From: Deltaproteobacteria bacterium
Lineage (GTDB): Bacteria > Desulfobacterota > Desulfuromonadia > Desulfuromonadales > BM103
Reading direction: 5' to 3'
Length of the DNA stretch: 29,619 nucleotides
Assembly (NCBI GenBank): GCA_024636215.1
Contig: JAGXHL010000064.1
Location: 1-29,619 of the forward strand
Positions within the stretch are counted from its first letter, which is position 1, and the number at the start of each line of letters is the position of its first letter. Of the stretch, positions 1 to 7,566 are shown one piece after another. The notes under the pieces were generated by a model, which was given only the letters and a program-made list of their open reading frames with translations, was not told where the DNA came from and ran no database searches. Position numbers and translations under genes: made by a program.

Positions 1-105
1 CCTCTTCTTCAGCAACCTCTTCTTCAGCAACCTCTTCTTCAGCAACCTCTTCTTCAGCAACCTCTTCTTCAGCAACCTCTTCTTCAGCAACCTCGTCTTC
101 GGCAT
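1..105 (-). repeat. 15-bp in-frame tandem repeat encoding VAEEE
   Basis: Six exact tandem copies of a 15-bp unit (cctcttcttcagcaa on the plus strand) fill positions 1-90. A seventh copy with three mismatches covers 91-105. The array begins at the window edge, so the true copy number is unknown. The unit is a multiple of three and lies in frame in the TPR gene, where it encodes VAEEE pentapeptides. Gain or loss of units would change the length of the acidic tail without breaking the frame. Confidence 0.95.
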
Positions 106-1495
106 CATCGAAGGCGATCTCTTCGTCAAACTCAAGATCCAGCTCACCCATATCATCGAGATCTATCTCGACTTCGACTTCAACTTCAACCTCTTCCTTA
201 ACATCCGCTGGTGAAGCGACGTTTTCAGGCTCCGGCTCCGCATCATCCAGGTCAAGGTCAAGACCGAGTTCAACACCCCTGGCTGCAACCTTTTCAGCAG
301 GCAGTTCAGTGGCGGGCTCTCCGGTGTCAAGGTCAGGCACCTCGATATCATCGGGGATATCCTCACCGACCAGGTCAAGAGCTTCCACATCGTCAATCGC
401 TTCATCGATCAGAGCGGAGTCAGCAGTTTCTTCGGCAACTTCGAAGGTTGCAGTCGATGTCTCAAGATCATCAAGCCTCGTCGTATCACCAACAGCCTCA
501 TAAATGACACCGAGAGTATCAACAACAACCGGATCATCGGGTAGAAGAGTCTTCAGTTTTTCATAAAAGCCCAGCAGAACGGAGACCCGCTGCGCATTGA
601 AAAAGGTATCTTTCCATTCTTCCAGACGATCCCTGGCGTAATCTGGTTCACCGGCATCGATACAGATGCGGACATAGTATTCGCGCAGGCCCAGATCGTT
701 GTCCGTCAGCTTCAGCAGATGCTTCAGGGTGAGGCGCGCACTGGAAAAATCCCCGCCGGCAACGTAGGCATCAGCCAGAGAACGATTCACATCAATGTCC
801 TCGGGAGACTGTTTGAGCAGTGCATTTAAAACCTGAATGGCCTTGTCCGGGGAACCCGTATTTATAAAGGCCCGCGCAAGCGGCAATCTTGAACGACTCT
901 CCTCAGGGCAGATATCCAGAAAACGTTCGTAGAGCTTGACGACTTTGAGATGTTCACCTTTTTCACTGAGAGGATCAACAATCGACTGGAAGCGCTTCAG
1001 GGCCTCATCTTTCTGACCGGTCGACTTATAGAACTCGGCAATTTTAGCCGCGAAGTTAAGATTTTCGGGGTCCAGTTCAAGCATCTTTTCAAGGACTTGA
1101 ATCGCTTCACGGTACATCCGATTCTTCTCGTAGAAAGCAATCAGATTGCGATACTCAGTCAGAGCATTGCCGACCAGACCCTGTTTTTCATTAAGTTCAG
1201 CGAGGCGGTGGTAAATATCGACCCGGGAAGGATCGATTTTCTGCATTTGCTTGAAAAGCGCAATAGCTTTGAGATAAAAGCCCGTCTCCGTGTAATGCTT
1301 GGCAACAACTTCATATTCAGTTAAAGAGTCCTGGTTTTTGTTGTCACGACTGAGCAATTCAGCAAGTTTCTGCCGATTGCGCACGTCTTTGGGGAAAGCA
1401 TCGACCAGCTTTCTATACTCGCCGATGGCTTTTGGGATTTGCCCCTTAGAAATGAATTTCTGGGCGCTTACCAGGAGTTTATCTTTATTAGCCAA
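1..1495 (-). CDS. TPR-repeat protein with long acidic C-terminal region (3' end outside window)
   Basis: The first 498 codons are visible and the gene runs off the left edge with no stop codon. It starts at a TTG (1493-1495): an in-frame TGA lies five codons upstream and no ATG or GTG lies between. Residues ~1-320 form consecutive tetratricopeptide helical pairs; recurring signatures include KAIGEYRKL, YLKAIALFKQMQKIDP and EAIQVLEKMLELDPEN. This matches a TPR protein I associate with Geobacter-type genomes, whose N-terminus also begins MANKDKLL. From about residue 330 the sequence turns into a very acidic, low-complexity tail with alternating VEVEVE and then VAEEE pentapeptides. There is no signal peptide or membrane segment, so a cytoplasmic scaffold is likely. 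TPR domains bind proteins; the partner cannot be read from the sequence. It lies 128 bases downstream of pgi on the same strand. Confidence 0.85.
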   Translation of the reverse strand, partial: MANKDKLLVSAQKFISKGQIPKAIGEYRKLVDAFPKDVRNRQKLAELLSRDNKNQDSLTEYEVVAKHYTETGFYLKAIALFKQMQKIDPSRVDIYHRLAELNEKQGLVGNALTEYRNLIAFYEKNRMYREAIQVLEKMLELDPENLNFAAKIAEFYKSTGQKDEALKRFQSIVDPLSEKGEHLKVVKLYERFLDICPEESRSRLPLARAFINTGSPDKAIQVLNALLKQSPEDIDVNRSLADAYVAGGDFSSARLTLKHLLKLTDNDLGLREYYVRICIDAGEPDYARDRLEEWKDTFFNAQRVSVLLGFYEKLKTLLPDDPVVVDTLGVIYEAVGDTTRLDDLETSTATFEVAEETADSALIDEAIDDVEALDLVGEDIPDDIEVPDLDTGEPATELPAEKVAARGVELGLDLDLDDAEPEPENVASPADVKEEVEVEVEVEIDLDDMGELDLEFDEEIAFDDAEDEVAEEEVAEEEVAEEEVAEEEVAEEEVAEEE

Positions 1496-1623
1496 AGGTT
1501 TTCCCGATCAAAAAAAAGACAGTATGCACAAGCGGAGACTCTAAACCAAAAAGAGCAAAGCTGTCAAGCGGACAGATCCCTGAGGGCGGAACGATTCTCT
1601 TTAAAAATCAGTAGAATAGCCAA

Positions 1624-3024
1624 TCAGCCACAAGAGAGGACGCGCGGTTCAAGGCGCTTCTGAATCTCGTGAAATTCCACAGCCTTGTCGTCGTAGCCCT
1701 GTCGTCCCATCAATGCATAGGTAAACAGCTTGCCTTCTTCCACTCCAGGTTGGTCGAGGGGGTCAACGTCAAACAGGTAACCTGCAAAAAGGGTCTGTAC
1801 TTCGAACAGGAACAGCAGCGCACCGACCGTCTCCGGAGTCACACCAGGAATCCTGATCGTACAGTTGGATCGCCCATTTCGGGTCAGAGCGGCAGCGGTA
1901 GCCTGCTGCTCCACGCCGATTAACTCACCAAGGGAGTGGTCTGCGAGGTAAGCCATTTGCGGAGACGCCTCATAGCCCGGCAACAACAGATCCCGATCAA
2001 AGCCATCGAGCGCAATGAAGGTGACAACCTTATCGAAAGGACCTTCCATGTAAAGCTGGACCTGGGAGTGCTGATCTGTTGTACCAAGAGCATTGACCGG
2101 TGTTGGCCCGACATATCGCAAGGAGCCGTCGGTACCAAGTTTTTTACCCAGGCTTTCTGCCCATAATTGCCTGAACCAGTCGGAGAGATCTCGCAACCGA
2201 TCGCTATATGGCATCAAGACCGAGATTGTCTGCCCTTTCTGATAAGCCAGATACTGGAGCGCCGCGTTCAGGTAAGCAGGGTTTGTCATCAGATCATCGT
2301 GACAGAGAGAGGCTGAAAACTCGCCTGCTCCTTTCAGTAGACGGCTGATATCGACGCCAACACAAGCCAAAGGCAGCAAACTCACCGGCGTAAAGATGCT
2401 GAAGCGTCCTCCGACACCCGCCGGTATAGCACAGCTGCGGTAACCCTCCCGATCAGCAAGTTCGCGCAGGACACCGCTTTTGGGGTCGGTAATCAAAACA
2501 AAATGCTTGCGATAAGATTCACCGACTGCATCTTCAAGCCACTGCCTGACAACCAGGAACTGACTGGTCGTCTCCACCGTTGTCCCGGACTTGCTGATGA
2601 CCAGGAAACAGGTTCGGGCCGGATCACAGAGGTCAAGGTGAGCTGAGAAACCGTCGGGATCGACGTTGTCGAGCACAAACAGACGCGGCAAACCTCCCCT
2701 CTGTTCATCGGTTTTCAGATTATGGCAGTAACACAGTGCATTGAAGACGGCGGTGGTGCCCAGGGCCGAACCGCCGATACCAAGGACCACGATGGTATCG
2801 AACTGAGCCTGAAGCTCTTTGGCAAGAGAGAGCATCTCGGCGATCATGGCCTGGTTGTCCGGCAGGTCATAAAATGGCAATTCACCGGCGTCTCGCCGTT
2901 TTTGGATCAGCGGGTGGATTTCTTTTGCGTGAGCCGACAGCCCGGTCAGCTCATGGTCGTGGATACCCGAGTCAGGACCAATGGCATCCTTCATCATGTT
3001 GGTGTAATCGAGTGATATTGGCAT
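1624..3024 (-). CDS. pgi: Glucose-6-phosphate isomerase
   Basis: This enzyme interconverts glucose 6-phosphate and fructose 6-phosphate in the cytoplasm (glycolysis and gluconeogenesis). The 466 residues fit the short bacterial type (~450 aa). Visible motifs are the sugar-phosphate GIGGSALG segment at 82-89, the SIS-domain SKSGTT at 144-149, the family signature GGRFSIFTPVSLLPLA at 205-220, the probable catalytic Glu290 in QLWAESLGKK, His319 in TTDQHSQ, and Lys432 in DQPGVEEGK. The ATG at 3022-3024 is preceded by GGGAGAG at good spacing. It lies downstream of rluB, but a strong terminator separates the two, so it probably has its own promoter in the 108-base gap. Only a weak terminator-like stem (CTGTC/GACAG) follows it before the TPR gene. 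Confidence 0.95.
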   Translation of the reverse strand: MPISLDYTNMMKDAIGPDSGIHDHELTGLSAHAKEIHPLIQKRRDAGELPFYDLPDNQAMIAEMLSLAKELQAQFDTIVVLGIGGSALGTTAVFNALCYCHNLKTDEQRGGLPRLFVLDNVDPDGFSAHLDLCDPARTCFLVISKSGTTVETTSQFLVVRQWLEDAVGESYRKHFVLITDPKSGVLRELADREGYRSCAIPAGVGGRFSIFTPVSLLPLACVGVDISRLLKGAGEFSASLCHDDLMTNPAYLNAALQYLAYQKGQTISVLMPYSDRLRDLSDWFRQLWAESLGKKLGTDGSLRYVGPTPVNALGTTDQHSQVQLYMEGPFDKVVTFIALDGFDRDLLLPGYEASPQMAYLADHSLGELIGVEQQATAAALTRNGRSNCTIRIPGVTPETVGALLFLFEVQTLFAGYLFDVDPLDQPGVEEGKLFTYALMGRQGYDDKAVEFHEIQKRLEPRVLSCG

Positions 3025-3112
3025 AGTCTCTCCCTGACAAGTTATCCGGAGGATCCGGACGAAAACGAGTTAGTGGCTATCCGGAAACTCTGGATGGCAC
3101 GGTGCAGTTTTC

Positions 3113-3134
3113 GAAAAAACCGCAAGGGCGGTTT
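3113..3134 (-). terminator. Intrinsic terminator of rluB
   Basis: On the minus strand a 7-bp perfect stem, AAACCGC / GCGGTTT with loop CCTT, is followed directly by a run of T residues. The stem begins within the TAA stop codon of rluB. This is a canonical rho-independent terminator and should separate rluB transcription from pgi. Confidence 0.85.
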
Positions 3135-3858
3135 ATCGTTTCTTATGCAATCCCTGCAAACGCTTAATCTCCTGATCAGAGAGGAAACGCTTCTGCCCGG
3201 GGGCAAGGTCACCCAGGGATAGAAAAGCATAGCCAATCCGGACCAGGCGACTGACCTGATGCCCCACAGCCTCGCACATGCGACGGACCTGACGGTTGCG
3301 TCCCTCATGTATAATCAATTCAAACCAGGTGTGGCTGCCGCTGATGCGCAGGTTGACAAGTTGAGCTGGAGACGTCACGCCGTCTTCGAGGGTTACACCT
3401 TCTTGCAACTGGCGCTTTGCGGCATCGCTTAAATGGCCACGCACCTTGACCAGATAGCGTTTATCAACCTGGTGGCTTGGGTGCGCCAGACGATTGGCCA
3501 GGCCACCATCGTTGGTCATAAGCAACAACCCAGAAGTATTGATATCCAGACGACCGACAGGAAAGAGCCGCAAACTCAGGTCTTTGACCAGGTCCGTGAC
3601 CACAGGTCGCCCTTCCGGATCACTGAGGGTCGTAACTGTCCCCACCGGTTTATTGATGAGGACATAGAGAAGTTTTTCAGCAGGCTGTAACGGCTGGTTA
3701 TCAATCGTGATCAGAGCGGATTGCCCGTCGGCCTTATCACCAACTACCGCAACACGACCATCGACACGCACCCTGCCCGCTGTGATCAGTTCTTCGGCAC
3801 GCCGACGGGAGCAATGACCCGCTGCTGCGATTATCTTTTGCAGGCGTTGCGGCTGCAT
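3133..3858 (-). CDS. rluB: 23S rRNA pseudouridine synthase, RluB family
   Basis: It isomerises uridine to pseudouridine in large-subunit rRNA. The 241 residues show an N-terminal S4 RNA-binding domain (residues ~3-50, starting RLQKIIAAAGHCSRRRAEELI), then the RsuA/RluB/E/F catalytic domain with GRLDINTSGLLL. Asp105 in that motif is the conserved catalytic aspartate. The later NRQVRRMCEAVGH segment is also typical of the family. The start ATG has GGAAACT just upstream. RluB rather than RsuA, RluE or RluF is inferred from the overall pattern and length; the exact uridine target cannot be proven here. The gene ends in a strong terminator. Confidence 0.88.
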   Translation of the reverse strand: MQPQRLQKIIAAAGHCSRRRAEELITAGRVRVDGRVAVVGDKADGQSALITIDNQPLQPAEKLLYVLINKPVGTVTTLSDPEGRPVVTDLVKDLSLRLFPVGRLDINTSGLLLMTNDGGLANRLAHPSHQVDKRYLVKVRGHLSDAAKRQLQEGVTLEDGVTSPAQLVNLRISGSHTWFELIIHEGRNRQVRRMCEAVGHQVSRLVRIGYAFLSLGDLAPGQKRFLSDQEIKRLQGLHKKR

Positions 3859-3932
3859 AGTTTCCGTTCTGGAAGAATGTAAACAAAGCCTGCCTGAGGA
3901 GCCCTCGTCCCCGCATAGAACAGGCGTTGCGA

Positions 3933-4886
3933 TTAGTGCTGCAGTGCGGCAAACAGCAAACGATGCAGCACTTCGGAAAGCTCTGCATTGTCCTCGCCCT
4001 TACCGAACATCTCTGTCAAATCGGAGAAGACACCGCAATAATGATTGACCAGGCGTGGTTTGTCGGTGGCCAGATTGAAGGTCAGCGCTTCCTGGCCGCT
4101 CAGGCTTAAAGTCGCCACTTCTTTAGCGTGGTCCAGAGCGACAATGCCATTTTCGTAGCGCAGACGCGTCGTTTTGTAGTTCTTACCCAGAGTCCAGTTG
4201 GTATCGACCATACCATAGCCCGTGTTGTCCTGCTCGACAAAGCTGTACATCCCCAAACCCTGGACTTGAGCGCAACTCAGCGAGGGGATAACGGTCATCC
4301 GGCCATCGACCAACTGCATGGTGGTCGGATCAATCAGACGAGACAGAGCACTCAAGCCACTGACGCCGCTATCAGACCAGGCACCATACTTGCCAACCGC
4401 GCCGAGGGTCAGTTTGCCTTCTATGTAGTAGGGATCGGCAAAGCAGGTATCAAAGCCCAGCAAAGCACCGAGATCAAAGTTGCGAGCATCACGCTGTTCG
4501 CGCCACCAATCAACTTCTCGCCCATAAGCCGGGTGAAAGGCGGTGTAGAGGAGCAATTTGCGCGTGCGCGCCGCAGTCAATAAGGCATCCATCTCGGATT
4601 GGCTGGTACAGAGAGGTTTCTCGACGATCGCAATTCGATCAGATTCGATGACTCGCATGGCAACCTCAAAATGACTGGCTGTCGGGGTCGAAACCAGAAA
4701 CGCGTCGGCTTTCGACTTCTTCAGCATCTTTTCGAGATCGTCATGAAAATGAACGCTGCCGGGGAGTTCTTCAGACTTATTCGCATCCAGGTCGTGCGCA
4801 TCAACCAGCTTAATCCCCGGGGTGTGGCTAATGGCCTGCATCTGGTAATTTGCGATCTTACCGATACCGATCAGTGCTATCTGCAT
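3933..4886 (-). CDS. Gfo/Idh/MocA-family NAD(P)-dependent oxidoreductase
   Basis: The 317-residue protein has an N-terminal Rossmann fold beginning MQIALIGIGKIANYQ, with a glycine-rich turn at residues 7-9. The EKP motif of this family is at 89-91 (AIVEKPLC); its lysine is the usual catalytic or cofactor residue. The following ~220 residues form the C-terminal sheet domain that sets substrate specificity. Family members oxidise or reduce sugars, inositol or related polyols, and the substrate cannot be read from the sequence. AGGAG precedes the ATG. It lies 74 bases upstream of rluB and 104 bases downstream of the Pta-like gene, all on the minus strand. No sugar-specific genes are nearby, so the pathway is open. 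Confidence 0.85.
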   Translation of the reverse strand: MQIALIGIGKIANYQMQAISHTPGIKLVDAHDLDANKSEELPGSVHFHDDLEKMLKKSKADAFLVSTPTASHFEVAMRVIESDRIAIVEKPLCTSQSEMDALLTAARTRKLLLYTAFHPAYGREVDWWREQRDARNFDLGALLGFDTCFADPYYIEGKLTLGAVGKYGAWSDSGVSGLSALSRLIDPTTMQLVDGRMTVIPSLSCAQVQGLGMYSFVEQDNTGYGMVDTNWTLGKNYKTTRLRYENGIVALDHAKEVATLSLSGQEALTFNLATDKPRLVNHYCGVFSDLTEMFGKGEDNAELSEVLHRLLFAALQH

Positions 4887-4990
4887 AAGTTCATGCTCCT
4901 GTCTGTGTATTGCAACAACTACGAATCAGCTTTATACCACTTTCGGACTGTAAATTCGAGCCCCAGATTTGATCCTGTTAACGCTTTTCC

Positions 4991-6088
4991 TCAGCCAAGC
5001 AACGCATCGATGGCATCGAATTCAAAGCGTTTGTCTGCAAGCTCCATGATCAGTTCGATTTTATGCGTGTCCATGGCATTGATCTTGGAGACGTCATCGG
5101 TGATGGTATTGAAGACTTCGGCCGTTGTCCGTGTCGTCCTCATGTAGGGAATGCCGCTGTTATCCAGGATTCTCTGCGTGATCGCACTGATTTTGGCGAC
5201 ACCGGGGATCACCAATCCGGCAAGCAGATGACGATATTCCGGTAAGTTGTAAATATTGGCCAGAGTCACCAGCAATTCATCACGGCTGCTGGTCACGGTT
5301 ACCAGGGAAGACTCTCTCAAAAGCTCTGTTACCCGTTGTGTGGCGGCAGAACCGATCTGAACATGGTGGATGATCTGGCTCGCAGCCTCCTGGTTGCCAT
5401 GCAATTCGACATCAAGCACCTGACTGATACGCCGCAAGGTCGGATTAGCCAGAATCGGTTGATAATTAAAGCCTCCGATGATCTTGAACGCTTCCTTCTC
5501 AAAAGCCAGGCCCAGATAGTGCAGGGTCTTTTCACGCTTCTCCGGGATGATTTTATTGACCAGAACCGCGCGAACTTCAGCCTGCTCTTTTTCAAACAGT
5601 GCCAGATTCAAATACGCTGCATCGACCACATTGCCAACACCGCCACCGGTCACCATAACCACTGGTGCATCGACAGTCCGTGCAACGCGGGCATTGGAGA
5701 AGCCAAGAACCGAGCCAACCCCCGTATGGCCCGCGCCCTCTATAATCAGAAAATCATTTTTGCGATCCAGTTCAGCGAGAGCATCAAACATCTTCTGTTC
5801 CATCGCCCCCCTGGTGAGTTCTCCATCAAGCAGTTTCTGGGTATCTCCCGGGTGGAGGACCAGAGGTGACATCAAGTGCAGGTCGTCCTCAAGACCAAAA
5901 ACTTCTGCCATCAGGATTGCGTCTTTATCTGCAACCATGCCATTTGTAGAGATCGAGGGCTTGGGACCGAGCGGTTTGATGAAACCGACCCGTCCATACT
6001 TTTTACGCGCCATGTACATGAGGGAAAGACTGGTTGTGGTTTTACCGCTATTCTGCCCTGTTGCAGCAACAAAGACCTTGCGGGCCAT
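4991..6088 (-). CDS. P-loop/DRTGG protein related to the phosphotransacetylase N-terminal region
   Basis: The protein has 365 residues. The N-terminal half is a dethiobiotin-synthetase-like P-loop domain (AAA_26) with Walker A GQNSGKTTT at residues 11-19 and an IIEGAGHTGVGS segment typical of BioD-like enzymes. The C-terminal part (about 210-330) resembles the DRTGG domain found in the N-terminal half of long phosphotransacetylases. The catalytic Pta acyltransferase domain is absent, so this is a stand-alone sensor or regulatory protein and not a full Pta. Such free-standing proteins are known, but their function is poorly defined; acetyl-CoA or nucleotide sensing is an inference. The gene shares the leader GGAGTTTATATG with the isochorismatase-family gene 79 bases upstream, which suggests matched translation. 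Confidence 0.82.
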   Translation of the reverse strand: MARKVFVAATGQNSGKTTTSLSLMYMARKKYGRVGFIKPLGPKPSISTNGMVADKDAILMAEVFGLEDDLHLMSPLVLHPGDTQKLLDGELTRGAMEQKMFDALAELDRKNDFLIIEGAGHTGVGSVLGFSNARVARTVDAPVVMVTGGGVGNVVDAAYLNLALFEKEQAEVRAVLVNKIIPEKREKTLHYLGLAFEKEAFKIIGGFNYQPILANPTLRRISQVLDVELHGNQEAASQIIHHVQIGSAATQRVTELLRESSLVTVTSSRDELLVTLANIYNLPEYRHLLAGLVIPGVAKISAITQRILDNSGIPYMRTTRTTAEVFNTITDDVSKINAMDTHKIELIMELADKRFEFDAIDALLG

Positions 6089-6167
6089 ATAAACTCCTTA
6101 AAAAAATGTGGCGCGAGACGCGTGGCGGGATAAGGCTCAGAAATGATTTCACGATACTCACCAACCG

Positions 6168-6746
6168 TTACTCGCTTCTCTGTTTGACCAGCCTGGATAC
6201 CGCACGGAACTGCTCATGGGTTGATTCCTTCAGCAGTTGGAACATGACGATTTCTGCGGTGGTCACAACAGCACCGGCCTGGCCTGCGTTAGCGACAGCT
6301 GCGAGGTAATCGGTTTTATTGCGTGAGCAGATGGCATCACCAATCAGGTGAACAGAGTAACCGTCTTCAAGCAGGCCCAGCACCGTCTGATAAACACAGA
6401 CGTGGGCCTCCATCCCTGTGATAAGCACCTGGTTGCGGCCGATCTTCTTCAAGGTTTCAAGAAAAGCCGGTTCACCACAACAACCGAAGCTGACTTTTTC
6501 AATAACCGTCTTATTGCAGGCGGCAGCCAGTTCGGGCACTGTATGGCCGATCCCTTTGGGATACTGTTCCGTGGTAACGACCGGAATACCGAGTAATCCG
6601 GCCATTTCAACCAGCATGGCGACAGTCTTGCGCAAAAGCAGGTACACATCTTGCGGCATGGCCGGCACCAGACGTTCCTGTATATCGATTACCAGCAAAA
6701 CGGCGTCATCCGCGTTCAACTTGAATTTACCGAGATCGTTCGACAT
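6168..6746 (-). CDS. Isochorismatase-family cysteine hydrolase
   Basis: The 192-residue single-domain protein carries the family's catalytic triad: Asp21 in VIDIQERL, Lys84 in EKVSFGC and nucleophile Cys117 in MEAHVCVYQT. The cis-peptide-containing segment before the cysteine (ITGMEAHVC) is also present. Members hydrolyse isochorismate, nicotinamide or other amides. This subgroup is usually annotated only as hydrolase, and the substrate here is unknown. GGAGTTTATATG provides the ribosome binding site and start. It is flanked on the same strand by a MaoC protein (45-base gap upstream) and the Pta-like protein (79 bases downstream), suggesting co-transcription. No siderophore genes are nearby, so a role in enterobactin-type synthesis is unlikely. 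Confidence 0.88.
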   Translation of the reverse strand: MSNDLGKFKLNADDAVLLVIDIQERLVPAMPQDVYLLLRKTVAMLVEMAGLLGIPVVTTEQYPKGIGHTVPELAAACNKTVIEKVSFGCCGEPAFLETLKKIGRNQVLITGMEAHVCVYQTVLGLLEDGYSVHLIGDAICSRNKTDYLAAVANAGQAGAVVTTAEIVMFQLLKESTHEQFRAVSRLVKQRSE

Positions 6747-6791
6747 ATAAACTCCCTGGTTAAGTTTACTGATAAAGAATCAGATTGAAGT

Positions 6792-7268
6792 TTAAGGATA
6801 CACTCGCATCACCTGTTCGGCAACGCAAGCGGGCTTCTTGCCACCATCAATCTCAATGGTTAAAAGGTAGACAATCTGAACACCATCACGCACCTCCTCA
6901 ACAGACTGGACCTTTGTCCGGGCGCGGATGTTCGCTCCACACAGTACCGGCGCCGGATAACGAAGCTTATTCAGGCCGTAATTCACCCGCAGACGCATGC
7001 CGGGGTAATTTTCGGCGAAAAAGTCAGGATGGTTGCTCTGAGTCAGGTAAGGCAGCAGCGACAGGGTCAGGAAACCATGGGCGATCGTCGTGCCGTAAGG
7101 GGATTCGGCCGCAGCACGCTTCGGGTCAGTGTGAATCCATTGTTCGTCACCGGTCACCCGGGCAAAAGCATCAATCCGCTGCTGGTCGATTTCAAGCCAG
7201 GGGCCGACATGAATTTCCTGATCCATAAGAGCTTGATAACGCTCAATCAATTTCGTAATCGCAGACAT
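6792..7268 (-). CDS. MaoC-like (R)-specific hydratase
   Basis: The 158-residue hot-dog-fold protein contains the hydratase 2 motif in RVTGDEQWIHTDPKRA, with Asp41 and His46 as the expected catalytic dyad. It is followed by SPYGTTIAHGFLTLSL, which is characteristic of MaoC/PhaJ enoyl-CoA hydratases. These enzymes add water to trans-2-enoyl-CoA to give (R)-3-hydroxyacyl-CoA; the natural chain length is unknown. It is the first gene of the minus-strand run and shares a 298-base divergent promoter region with the plus-strand ATPase. The ATG has a weak GGA-type ribosome binding site. Confidence 0.88.
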   Translation of the reverse strand: MSAITKLIERYQALMDQEIHVGPWLEIDQQRIDAFARVTGDEQWIHTDPKRAAAESPYGTTIAHGFLTLSLLPYLTQSNHPDFFAENYPGMRLRVNYGLNKLRYPAPVLCGANIRARTKVQSVEEVRDGVQIVYLLTIEIDGGKKPACVAEQVMRVYP

Positions 7269-7566
7269 AAGGTCGTTCCTTTACAGAGAAACACTGTATT
7301 GATAGATAACGCTATTAACCGCGGCCTGCAAGACAATTCGGCAAAAATAAGCTCCAGATGACGTATCCATTTACAGCAGATAAACCTTGAGCAATTTCAA
7401 ACCTTTCGCAATAATACCTGACGAGAAACCACTGCGCCTGGCAAGCTATCCATGCTAAAGTGAAAAACTTGTTAAAGCAGATACTGCGCTTGAACACAAC
7501 GGCCATGTATGCTGACAGATGATTCAGCGGAATTTTGACGTCCATCCCTATTGCGTGAGGTTCAGC
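7269..7566 (+). other. Divergent intergenic region (promoters expected)
   Basis: This 298-base gap separates the minus-strand MaoC gene from the plus-strand ATPase and must hold promoters for both. I see no confident sigma-70 pair. A GAGG ribosome binding site at 7557-7560 sets the ATPase start at 7567. No RNA gene or repeat was seen. Confidence 0.5.

Noticed and set aside
7449..7466. Possible sigma-54 promoter (TGGCA ... TGC) before the pilus/secretion ATPase.
   Set aside because: The GG to GC spacing is 12 instead of the required 10 bases.
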